A DNA stretch of 9,603 nucleotides from Bacteroidota bacterium. Its GTDB lineage: Bacteria; Bacteroidota; Bacteroidia; Chitinophagales; UBA10324. Shown here one piece after another: positions 1 through 7,131 of the stretch. The notes under the pieces were generated by a model. It did no database searches. It saw only the letters and a program-made list of their open reading frames with translations, and had not been told where the DNA came from. The stretch lies in assembly GCA_003455275.1 (NCBI GenBank), contig DMRR01000226.1, forward strand, positions 1-9,603, in the 5' to 3' direction. The first letter of the stretch is position 1; each line of letters opens with the position of its first letter. The position numbers and the translations under genes were made by a program.

Positions 1-1953
1 TTCAGTTTTGTTTTCGAAGGACTGGATTCTGCAGGCGGGCATTCTCAACTCCCCGTGTTTCTGTCCGAAACAGTGAGCGACTATTACTACCGCGCACAAC
101 CGAAACAGGAAAAGGAAATTATTCTCGCCTCCAAAATTACCGGAGCGAAAAACCAAAGCATGGCTCAATTCACCGGCAGCATGTATCAAGAGATAGATGT
201 GTATGAAAATATTTTTTCGCTTTTCAAAACAAATTTTACCAGCCCGCTGGCTGATAACGGACTGTTCTGTTACAAGTATTACATCATAGACAGCGCGCAA
301 ACTGAAAATGGAAAATCATACGAGTTAAAATTCAAACCACGCCGCCCATCAGAAAACACCTTCGCTGGTTTCTTTTGGGTAGACAGTACATCATTTGCAA
401 TTACAGAAATTGAAATGACTCTATCCTCAAAGGCAAATTTGAATTTTGTAAAAAGTGTTTTCATTCATCAGCGTTTTGAAAAAGTGCGAAGCCAAAAGTT
501 TATGCTGAGTGTGAATGAAGTAACCATTGCAATCAATCTGCCTAATAAAAATTTCAATGTTCTGGCCCAGAAATATTCTTCTTATAAAAACATTGTAGTA
601 AATGATAATACTATTCACGAAAAGTTTGGAGATAAAATGACTGTCAGGCTGGAAGGAAAAGTGCTGGATAAGAACGAGGCATATTGGGAAACAGCACGGC
701 ACACACCCCTTACTTCAAGCGAAGAAAAAACATATGCAATGATGGACTCTCTGCTCAATAGCCGGGCATACAAAAATTATTATTCGGTGTTCAACACACT
801 CGGCACCGGCTACCTCACTAAAAGTTTATTTGAGATCGGTCCGTTTTACAATTTCTACTCGAAGAATAATGTGGAAGGAACTCGTTACCGTTTCGGGTTG
901 CGCACCAGCAATAAATTCAGCACAAAGCTGATGCTCTATGGTTACGGAGCTTACGGCAGCGGCGATGCGCGCTGGAAATACAATGCAGGATTTCTCTACA
1001 TGCTCGGCAAATCGCCGCGCCAAACGGTGAGCGCTGATTTCATTCGCGACTATGAGTATGGCAGTGACCAATTCAATGAATTGGGAAGCGACAATGTGTT
1101 TGCTTCTTTTTTCAGGAAAGATGTCCCGAGAAAAATTGTATGGATGCAGGGTGAAAAATTTATTTATGAAAAGGAGTGGGCCAGTGGTTTCAGCAACAAA
1201 ATCATTTTGCAGCACCGCATGCTGCTGCCTTCGTGGAATTATTCTTTCACTCCGCAGAATGAAAATGAGGGGCTCACCAATCAACCCATCACGCTGAGCG
1301 AAATCACTTACTCCGCACGCTATGCATGGCAGGAGAAATTTTATATGGGAGAATTTCTGCGCACAAGCATGGGCAGCAAGTACCCAATTGTAGAGATGCG
1401 ATACACGCGCGCACTGAAAAATGTTTTGGGCGGAACACTCAGCTATCAAAAACTTTATGTTGAAGTGAACGACAAAATCAATTTGAAATTTTTCGGCCGC
1501 TTTGAATACAACATCGCAGCCGGAAAAACTTTCGGTACTCTTCCATATCCGGCGCTGGATGTGGCGCACGGAAATGAAACTTACTACTGGAGCAATTCTT
1601 CTTTTAACGGAATGAACGATTATGAATTTGTCACGGATCACTACGCGAGCATTATGCTCACCCAACACTTCGGAACTTTCCCCTTCCGATATGTGCCGCT
1701 CATGCGCAAGCTGAAGTGGCGCTCGCTTGTGACTGCGCGCATGTTGTGGGGCGGAATGAGCGCCGCAAATATTTCTGCGAACTCAGGTAACTCTATTCAG
1801 TTTCCTTCTTCAGTTCCTTATCTGGAAGCAGGTGCAGGAGTCGAAAATATTTTCCGCTTCCTGCGAGTGGATGCTTTTTGGAGATTGACTTATCGTGAAT
1901 TGCCCGATGCTACTTTGTTTGGAGTGAGAGCGAGTGTGCAATTTGGTTTCTGA
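1..1953 (+). CDS. DUF5686 family outer-membrane protein, C-terminal 650 residues (5' end outside window)
   Basis: The reading frame is open from base 1, so this is a partial gene; a GTG at 55 is an internal valine (FLSETVSDYYYR continues from upstream residues), not a start. The visible N-terminal part (about residues 15-200) resembles the DUF5686 region that follows a carboxypeptidase-regulatory-like domain in Bacteroidota proteins: a FLSETVSDYYY segment, a K-E-I-I-L-A-S-K-I-T-G segment, then F-x-P-R-R-P-S-E-N-T-F-x-G-F-F-W-V-D. The rest, about residues 270-650, is rich in alternating aromatic and polar residues and ends in VRASVQFGF, a terminal aromatic residue typical of outer-membrane beta-barrels. 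The signal peptide and regulatory-like domain would lie upstream. The function of the family is not established; an outer-membrane role is inferred. The gene is followed by 99 bases with no recognisable terminator. The family call is made from memory of the motifs. Confidence 0.85.
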   Translation, partial: FSFVFEGLDSAGGHSQLPVFLSETVSDYYYRAQPKQEKEIILASKITGAKNQSMAQFTGSMYQEIDVYENIFSLFKTNFTSPLADNGLFCYKYYIIDSAQTENGKSYELKFKPRRPSENTFAGFFWVDSTSFAITEIEMTLSSKANLNFVKSVFIHQRFEKVRSQKFMLSVNEVTIAINLPNKNFNVLAQKYSSYKNIVVNDNTIHEKFGDKMTVRLEGKVLDKNEAYWETARHTPLTSSEEKTYAMMDSLLNSRAYKNYYSVFNTLGTGYLTKSLFEIGPFYNFYSKNNVEGTRYRFGLRTSNKFSTKLMLYGYGAYGSGDARWKYNAGFLYMLGKSPRQTVSADFIRDYEYGSDQFNELGSDNVFASFFRKDVPRKIVWMQGEKFIYEKEWASGFSNKIILQHRMLLPSWNYSFTPQNENEGLTNQPITLSEITYSARYAWQEKFYMGEFLRTSMGSKYPIVEMRYTRALKNVLGGTLSYQKLYVEVNDKINLKFFGRFEYNIAAGKTFGTLPYPALDVAHGNETYYWSNSSFNGMNDYEFVTDHYASIMLTQHFGTFPFRYVPLMRKLKWRSLVTARMLWGGMSAANISANSGNSIQFPSSVPYLEAGAGVENIFRFLRVDAFWRLTYRELPDATLFGVRASVQFGF

Positions 1954-2052
1954 ACCACATAGTTCATATAGAGACATAGGAATACAATTTAACTTTTTAT
2001 TGAAACAACCATGTTCTTATGTAGTTAAATTATTTGCGGTTTCATTTGCCCC

Positions 2053-3288
2053 ATGCAACCCAGGCAAATTCGTATTGAAGACTATTCGTATCAGTTACCT
2101 GAAGAAAGAATTGCGCAGTATCCATTGGTGGAGCGCGACACCTCGCGGCTGTTGGTTTACAGAGGTGGAAATATTTCGGAAAAAATTTTCAATCAGCTTT
2201 CAGAAATTCTTCCTGCAGAAACATTGCTTGTGTTCAACGACACAAAGGTGATTCATGCGCGAATGTTTTTCACCACGCAATCAAATGCAACTATTGAAGT
2301 GTTTTGCCTCGAACCTGTTTCTCCGGTCACTGATTTGCGTCTTGCAATTTTCACTCACGAGCCAACCGTATGGCGCTGCTTAGTTGGCAATGCAAAACGA
2401 TGGAAGGAAACAGAAGTGCTGGAGAAAAGAATTTCTCTCGGCTCTGCCGGGACAGAAATTCTTCTAAAAGTTTTTTTAGAGAAGCGCGAAGACGAAACTT
2501 TTCTGGTTCGCTTTGAATGGAACAATGCTGAAATAAGTTTTGCTTCGGTGATTGAAGCGGCTGGATTGGTTCCGCTGCCGCCCTACATGAAGCGCAGTGC
2601 CGACAGAAAAGATGATTCAACTTATCAAACCATCTACGGACATCAGGATGGTTCAGTGGCTGCGCCTACTGCGGGACTTCATTTTACTGAGAAAGTTTTT
2701 CAGTCGCTGAAAGAAAAAAATATTTCGCCTGCATTTCTCACACTGCATGTAGGTGCCGGAACTTTTCGCACTGTGAAATCAAAAACACTGGAGAACCATC
2801 CGATGCACGGCGAGCGCATTTATGTGAACCGCGATTTTATTCTGCGATTGCTTGAGCAAGTGAAGAATAAAAAACCGATTGCAGCGGTTGGAACTACTTC
2901 GCTCCGCACTATCGAGAGCATTCATTGGTTTGGAGTAAAACTGATTGGCGGCGATAAGAGTTTTGAATTACAGCAGTGGGAAGTTTATGATTCGCTGATG
3001 GAGAAAAATATTTCTACAGAAAAATCGCTTCGCGCGCTGCTGAATTTTCTGGATGAAGAAAATAAAAATGAGTTCAGTGCATACACACACTTGCTCTGTG
3101 CACCATCGTATCAGTTTCAGTTATGCGAAATTCTGCTTACCAATTTTCATCTTTCACAAAGCACATTGCTTTTACTTGTCGCTGCATTTGTGGGTGATGA
3201 CTGGAAAAAGATTTATGACTATGCGCTGGAAAACCGGTTTAGGTTTTTGTCTTATGGAGATTCCTCCATTCTCTTTCGTAAGATGTGA
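2053..3288 (+). CDS. queA: QueA-family S-adenosylmethionine:tRNA ribosyltransferase-isomerase, long divergent form
   Basis: QueA moves the ribosyl group of S-adenosylmethionine onto 7-aminomethyl-7-deazaguanine in tRNA, giving epoxyqueuosine. The family signatures are visible in order: F-N-D-T-K-V-I-H-A-R (E. coli has NNTRVIPAR), LPPYMKR, SVAAPTAGLHFT at residues 201-212, LHVGAGTF at 231-238, AVGTTSLR at 278-285, LLTNFHLSQSTLLLLVAAF from 361, and FRFLSYGD at 396-403. The ATG at 2053 fits the family, since the D-Y-x-Y-x-L-P-E-E-R-I-A-Q-Y-P-L segment follows about 10 residues in. At 411 residues it is longer than E. coli QueA (356); most of the extra length lies between residues 290 and 348. 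The canonical I-Y-P-G-F/Y before the TNFHL motif is C-A-P-S-Y here. Bacteroidota genomes can carry both a canonical QueA and a divergent longer homologue, and this looks like the latter, so queuosine synthesis as its exact role is inferred. No clear Shine-Dalgarno sequence precedes it. Confidence 0.87.
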   Translation: MQPRQIRIEDYSYQLPEERIAQYPLVERDTSRLLVYRGGNISEKIFNQLSEILPAETLLVFNDTKVIHARMFFTTQSNATIEVFCLEPVSPVTDLRLAIFTHEPTVWRCLVGNAKRWKETEVLEKRISLGSAGTEILLKVFLEKREDETFLVRFEWNNAEISFASVIEAAGLVPLPPYMKRSADRKDDSTYQTIYGHQDGSVAAPTAGLHFTEKVFQSLKEKNISPAFLTLHVGAGTFRTVKSKTLENHPMHGERIYVNRDFILRLLEQVKNKKPIAAVGTTSLRTIESIHWFGVKLIGGDKSFELQQWEVYDSLMEKNISTEKSLRALLNFLDEENKNEFSAYTHLLCAPSYQFQLCEILLTNFHLSQSTLLLLVAAFVGDDWKKIYDYALENRFRFLSYGDSSILFRKM

Positions 3289-3328
3289 ATGAATTGTTTA
3301 AAACATTTCTTCTCTGTAAAATCGTCAA

Positions 3329-3356
3329 TTGTCGCATAGTGTGGAGATTAGATTTG
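3329..3356 (+). promoter_or_regulatory. Candidate Bacteroidota sigma-A-type promoter for mutL
   Basis: A TTG at 3329-3331 is followed by a 17-base spacer and TAGATTTG at 3349-3356, which matches the Bacteroidota -7 consensus TAnnTTTG at every fixed position. Transcription would start near 3362, leaving a leader of only about 10 bases before the mutL ATG at 3373. The match lies in the 84-base gap after the QueA-family gene, so mutL may be transcribed separately from it. This is a consensus match by eye, without experimental support. Confidence 0.5.
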
Positions 3357-3372
3357 CGCCCGACAAAAAATT

Positions 3373-5250
3373 ATGTCTGACATTATAACCCTTCTTCCTG
3401 ATTCGATTGCCAACCAGATAGCTGCCGGTGAAGTGATTCAACGACCTGCAAGTGCCGTGAAGGAAATGTTGGAGAACAGTATTGATGCCGATGCTACTGA
3501 AATTAAACTTATCATTCGTGATGCAGGCAAAAGTTTGATTCAGGTAATTGATAATGGTAAAGGAATGAGCGACACCGATTCTCGAATGAGTTTTGAGCGT
3601 CATGCTACTTCTAAAATTAAAAACATTGACGACCTTTTTCGCATACGCACTATGGGATTTCGCGGTGAAGCGCTTGCGAGCATTGCTGCAGTTGCACAGG
3701 TAGAATTACGGACAAGATTGAAAGGCGATGAGGTGGGAACAGAAATTCTGATTGAGGGCAGCGAGGTTCTGAAGCAGGAAACAATAAGCTGCGCTGAAGG
3801 AACTTCATTGTCTGTAAAAAATCTATTTTACAATGTTCCGGCGCGTAGAAATTTTTTGAAGAGCAATCCTGTTGAAACCCGGCATATCATTGATGAATTC
3901 ACGCGAGTGGCACTTGCAAATCCTCACATTCATTTTTCGCTTCATCACAATGGAGTCGAAGTGTTTCATCTCAAACAGGGGAATCTTCGTCAGCGGATTG
4001 TCGGACTGTTTGGCCACAATTACAACGAACGCCTGGTGCCTATTGAAGAAAAAACTTCTGTCACCAATATCATTGGTTTCATAGGAAAACCGGACGCTGC
4101 CAAGAAAACGCGGGGCGAACAATTTTTATTTGTAAACAACCGCTTCATCCGAAGCAGTTATCTCAATCATGCAATCACCAGCGCATTTGATGAAATACTG
4201 CCTGATAATTCTTTTCCTTTCTATGTTTTGTTTCTTGATATAGACCCGGCGCGGATTGATATCAATGTTCATCCAACCAAGCAGGAAATAAAATTTGAAG
4301 ACGAGCGCATTATTTATGCTTTCATTCATTCGAGCACCAAGCGGGCACTGGGGAAATATTCGGTAACTCCTTCGCTCGATTTTAACAATGAATCTTCTTT
4401 TGACAGGATGGAAAGTTTTTCGCGGCCGAAGAACGAACTGGTTGTTGAGCCCAATCCGATTGTTGATGCTGATTATTCTCCATTCAAAAAAGAAAACGAC
4501 GCCCGCTCATTGTCTAATCTCAAAAGCTGGAAGAACCTTTATTCTGATTCAAGAAAGGGAGAAGATGTGGCTCTGCTGCCGGATGCCGAAAATGATTTCA
4601 GACAAACAACATTTGTAATTCCAAGCCGATGGGAAACCGCGCCAGAGGAGCAAACGCTTATTAATTCTGAAGAAGAAAAAACTTCGGCGCCGGTTCAGCT
4701 GCACGACAAATACATATTGAGCAACATTAAATCAGGGTTTATTCTCGCAGACCAACAGGCAGTGCATGAGAGAATATTGTATGAAAAATACCTGAAGCAG
4801 TTGAATGAAAATGCCGCTCCTTCACAACAACAATTATTTCCGCAAACACTTCGATTGAATGCGCCCGACTTTGAAATTGCAAAAGAAATTATTGCTGATA
4901 TCCGGATGCTTGGGTTTGATGTGCAGGAATTCGGCAATACTGATTTGGTAATTCACGGAACTCCCTCTGATCTCGTAAACAAGGATGCATCAAAAATTCT
5001 TGAAGAAATTATAGAAGGATATAAACAGAATATGCAATCGCCAAAGCTCGATAAACGAGAGGAACTTGCGTTTCAAATGGCAAGGCAAGCCAGTATAAAA
5101 AATGGCACCAGGCTAAGCGAACGCGAAATGAACAACCTGCTCGATGAATTATTCGGTTGCGAGAATCCATCCTTCACTGCCAGCGGACGACCCACTTTCA
5201 TTACCTACCATCTTCGCGATATTGAGAAACTTTTTGAGAAGACTGATTAA
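3373..5250 (+). CDS. mutL: DNA mismatch repair protein MutL
   Basis: MutL is the ATP-dependent dimer that couples mismatch recognition by MutS to strand incision. The length, 625 residues, is normal (E. coli 615). The N-terminal GHKL ATPase has all its motifs: AAGEVIQRP at 17-25, E31 and N35 in KEMLENSIDA, DNGKGM at 60-65 and GFRGEAL at 95-101. The transducer domain ends with N-V-H-P-T-K at 298-303, whose lysine is the conserved ATP contact. A variable linker spans roughly 335-435, and the dimerisation domain follows. In that domain the endonuclease motif DQHA(x)2E(x)4E reads DQQAVHERILYE at 460-471: D460, E466 and E471 are kept but the histidine is Q462. The other metal-site motifs are altered: ACR/ACH reads ARQ at 570-572, and CPHGRP reads TASGRP at 602-607. 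The start is supported by the conserved I-x-x-L-P-D-x-I-A-N-Q-I-A-A-G beginning. There is an A-rich leader and no Shine-Dalgarno sequence. Confidence 0.97.
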   Translation: MSDIITLLPDSIANQIAAGEVIQRPASAVKEMLENSIDADATEIKLIIRDAGKSLIQVIDNGKGMSDTDSRMSFERHATSKIKNIDDLFRIRTMGFRGEALASIAAVAQVELRTRLKGDEVGTEILIEGSEVLKQETISCAEGTSLSVKNLFYNVPARRNFLKSNPVETRHIIDEFTRVALANPHIHFSLHHNGVEVFHLKQGNLRQRIVGLFGHNYNERLVPIEEKTSVTNIIGFIGKPDAAKKTRGEQFLFVNNRFIRSSYLNHAITSAFDEILPDNSFPFYVLFLDIDPARIDINVHPTKQEIKFEDERIIYAFIHSSTKRALGKYSVTPSLDFNNESSFDRMESFSRPKNELVVEPNPIVDADYSPFKKENDARSLSNLKSWKNLYSDSRKGEDVALLPDAENDFRQTTFVIPSRWETAPEEQTLINSEEEKTSAPVQLHDKYILSNIKSGFILADQQAVHERILYEKYLKQLNENAAPSQQQLFPQTLRLNAPDFEIAKEIIADIRMLGFDVQEFGNTDLVIHGTPSDLVNKDASKILEEIIEGYKQNMQSPKLDKREELAFQMARQASIKNGTRLSEREMNNLLDELFGCENPSFTASGRPTFITYHLRDIEKLFEKTD

Positions 5251-5310
5251 ATATTTTGATTTCATTTTCGTCTATATCATTCTTATTGTTTTTAAACTGA
5301 AAGAGAAATT

Positions 5311-6147
5311 ATGAGCGACTTCCGTCCTTCCCGTTTCCAGGTTTTGCCAATGGTGATAAAGAATTTGCTCATCATTAACGGCCTGATGTTTCTCGCTACG
5401 ATCGTAGTGCAAAACACATATCATATTGATTTAACTGACTATCTCGGCCTTCGGTTTTTTACTTCTGATTTTTTTCGGCCGCATCAACTGGTGTCGCACA
5501 TGTTTATGCACGGAAATTTTCTGCACATCTTTTCGAATATGTTTTCGCTGTGGATGTTCGGAAGCGTGCTTGAAAATGTTTGGGGACCTAAAAGGTTTTT
5601 AATTTTTTATATGGTATGCGGAATTGGCGGCGCGCTTACACATCAGGCGGTTTCAGGTTACGAAATCTATCAGGCACATCAATTAGCGAATGAGTTTTCA
5701 GCAAGTCCTGATGCGGCAAATTTTTATTCGATCATGCAAGACTTCAGCAAGTATTTTGATCAATCATTTCTTGATAATGCAAATGCAACACTTGCCGGAT
5801 TACAAAATGAGCCACACAATGCACTTTACATTTCGCAGGCGAAAGAAATCCTTAGCGCCATTCCTTCTGCATTAGCCGATGTTCCGGTGATAGGCGCTTC
5901 CGGTGCTGTGTTCGGTGTGTTGCTTGCGTTCGGAATGTTGTTCCCGAACACTTATCTCTACCTCATGTTTCCTCCGATTCCAATCAAGGCAAAATATTTT
6001 GTGATTCTTTATGGTGCGTTTGAGCTGTATGCGGGTTTCACCGGAACAGAAAGTGGCGTTGCACATTTTGCTCATCTTGGCGGCATGTTGTTTGGCTTTA
6101 TTCTTATTAAATTCTGGAACAGAAATAACCGTAGAACTTTTTATTGA
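5311..6147 (+). CDS. Rhomboid family intramembrane serine protease with periplasmic insertion (first of a tandem pair)
   Basis: Rhomboids cleave transmembrane segments of substrate proteins inside the membrane. This 278-residue protein has a short N-terminal cytosolic stretch, a first membrane segment around residues 16-36, and the expected core. H67, H72 and N76 (MHGNFLHIFSN) correspond to the oxyanion-region residues H145, H150 and N154 of E. coli GlpG. The catalytic serine is S197 in GASGAVFG and the catalytic histidine is H255 in FAHLGG. Between the third segment (IFYMVCGIGGALTHQAV) and the catalytic serine there is an insertion of about 75 mostly hydrophilic residues (about 115-190), far longer than this loop in GlpG; the usual six-segment topology puts it in the periplasm. 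The gene starts 60 bases after mutL, with a purine-rich AAAGAGAAATT before the ATG. Substrate unknown. Confidence 0.93.
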   Translation: MSDFRPSRFQVLPMVIKNLLIINGLMFLATIVVQNTYHIDLTDYLGLRFFTSDFFRPHQLVSHMFMHGNFLHIFSNMFSLWMFGSVLENVWGPKRFLIFYMVCGIGGALTHQAVSGYEIYQAHQLANEFSASPDAANFYSIMQDFSKYFDQSFLDNANATLAGLQNEPHNALYISQAKEILSAIPSALADVPVIGASGAVFGVLLAFGMLFPNTYLYLMFPPIPIKAKYFVILYGAFELYAGFTGTESGVAHFAHLGGMLFGFILIKFWNRNNRRTFY

Positions 6148-6166
6148 GGACAATATTCGAAGCCGG

Positions 6167-6196
6167 TTTGCAGTTTGTATTTCACAGTTAAATTTT
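6167..6196 (+). promoter_or_regulatory. Weak candidate promoter before the second rhomboid gene
   Basis: TTTG at 6167-6170, an 18-base spacer and TAAATTTT at 6189-6196 match the Bacteroidota promoter consensus TTTG / TAnnTTTG with one mismatch at the last -7 base. It lies in the 75-base gap between the two rhomboid genes and would give a leader of about 20 bases. The region is A/T-rich, so a chance match is quite possible, and read-through from mutL remains likely. Confidence 0.28.
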
Positions 6197-6222
6197 TTCC
6201 GAATAGAATTGAACCCTGAATA

Positions 6223-7131
6223 ATGGAGCAGGATAATTTTTTAATTCGCGAAATCAGAAATGCCTTTTCTCCAACCGGGAAAATGATATCAAGAATTATC
6301 ATCATTAATGTGGTGGTGTTTCTCGTGCTCCGGATTTTATCGCTTGCATTTTTTCTTTCAGGAAATCAATATGACACAGATGAAACACAGCGATGGCTGG
6401 GCGTGCCATCAAGCTTTTCTCAATTACTGATGAAGCCGTGGACCATAGTCACCTATGCCTTTACCCAGTATGAATTCTTTCATATACTCTTCAATATGCT
6501 GTGGCTGTATTGGCTGGGCATGATTCTCACGGAATATCTTGGCAATAAAAAAATTCTTCCGGTATACATGATGGGAAGCTGGGCGGGAGCGGCGCTTTAT
6601 ATTTTGAGCTACAATATTTTTCCGGTATTCAAATCGCAGGTAGAATTTAGTTATGCTATTGGAGCTAGCGCAGGAGTAATGGCAATCATTGTTGCTACTG
6701 CAGTATTACTTCCCAATCATCCAATCATGCTTTTCATTTGGCAAATCCGGCTTAAGTGGTTAGCAGTTGCTTTTGTGGCTCTTGATTTATTGGGCATCAG
6801 CAGCGATGGAAATGCCGGAGGCCATATCGCCCATCTCGGTGGTGCGCTTTTCGGATACCTGTACATTGCTTCCTACCGAAATGGAACAGATTTATCCCGG
6901 GCATTTAATAAGGTTGCTGATAGTGTGGTTTCAATTTTTTCCGGAAGAAGAAAAATGAAAGTAACCTACACTAAGAACACATCTCAAAAATTTTCTGCAG
7001 AAAAAAAGAAAGACGAACAATATCAAAAAAGGATTGACTCTATTCTGGATAAGATTTCACAATCAGGATACGAAAGTTTAACTGCACAGGAAAAAGAAAT
7101 TCTATTTAAAGCAAGCAAGGATAACAATTGA
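6223..7131 (+). CDS. Rhomboid family intramembrane serine protease with cytosolic tail (second of the pair)
   Basis: This 302-residue protein has a rhomboid core and a different architecture from its neighbour. Residues 1-20 are cytosolic and a first membrane segment lies at about 22-42. H87 and N91 in FFHILFNMLW match the GlpG H150/N154 pair. The catalytic serine is S149, but its motif reads GASA rather than GxSG. The catalytic histidine is H204 in HIAHLGG, followed by a final membrane segment. There is no long insertion before the serine. After about residue 225 a soluble, charged tail of some 75 residues follows, rich in lysine and ending in I-L-D-K-I-S-Q-S-G-Y-E-S-L-T with E-K-E-I-L-F after it; I recognise this as the short C-terminal domain (I believe DUF6576) found on many Bacteroidota rhomboids. 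All catalytic residues are present, so activity is likely; the substrate is unknown. Its stop codon overlaps the next gene. Confidence 0.92.
   Translation: MEQDNFLIREIRNAFSPTGKMISRIIIINVVVFLVLRILSLAFFLSGNQYDTDETQRWLGVPSSFSQLLMKPWTIVTYAFTQYEFFHILFNMLWLYWLGMILTEYLGNKKILPVYMMGSWAGAALYILSYNIFPVFKSQVEFSYAIGASAGVMAIIVATAVLLPNHPIMLFIWQIRLKWLAVAFVALDLLGISSDGNAGGHIAHLGGALFGYLYIASYRNGTDLSRAFNKVADSVVSIFSGRRKMKVTYTKNTSQKFSAEKKKDEQYQKRIDSILDKISQSGYESLTAQEKEILFKASKDNN
7128..7131 (+). promoter_or_regulatory. TTGA start/stop overlap that couples the second rhomboid and EEP genes
   Basis: The TGA stop of the rhomboid gene (7129-7131) overlaps a TTG start at 7128-7130. This arrangement mirrors the common ATGA overlap and suggests translational coupling. 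The alternative ATG at 7161 would remove 11 residues including the basic M-R-K and R9 before the first membrane segment, so the TTG is the better start. There is no ribosome binding site of its own that I can see. Confidence 0.5.

Noticed and set aside
55..57. GTG as the start of the first gene
   Set aside because: The frame is open to base 1 and the upstream residues continue the domain, so the gene begins outside the window.
826..1668. A 280-residue open frame on the minus strand inside the DUF5686 gene
   Set aside because: It lies wholly opposite a well-supported coding gene, has no recognisable domain and its composition looks like a reverse reading of that gene.
1954..2052. Possible promoter for the QueA-family gene
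   Set aside because: There are several TTTG and TAAATT-like strings in this A/T-rich gap, but none pairs a full TAnnTTTG with a TTG at the right spacing.
1934..2251. A 105-residue plus-strand open frame bridging the first gene and the QueA-family gene
   Set aside because: It overlaps the conserved start of the QueA-family protein in another frame and shows no domain; it is best explained as a chance frame.
5251..5310. Possible promoter or terminator between mutL and the first rhomboid
   Set aside because: The gap is T-rich but has neither a clear stem nor a match to TAnnTTTG, so read-through from mutL is the simpler reading.
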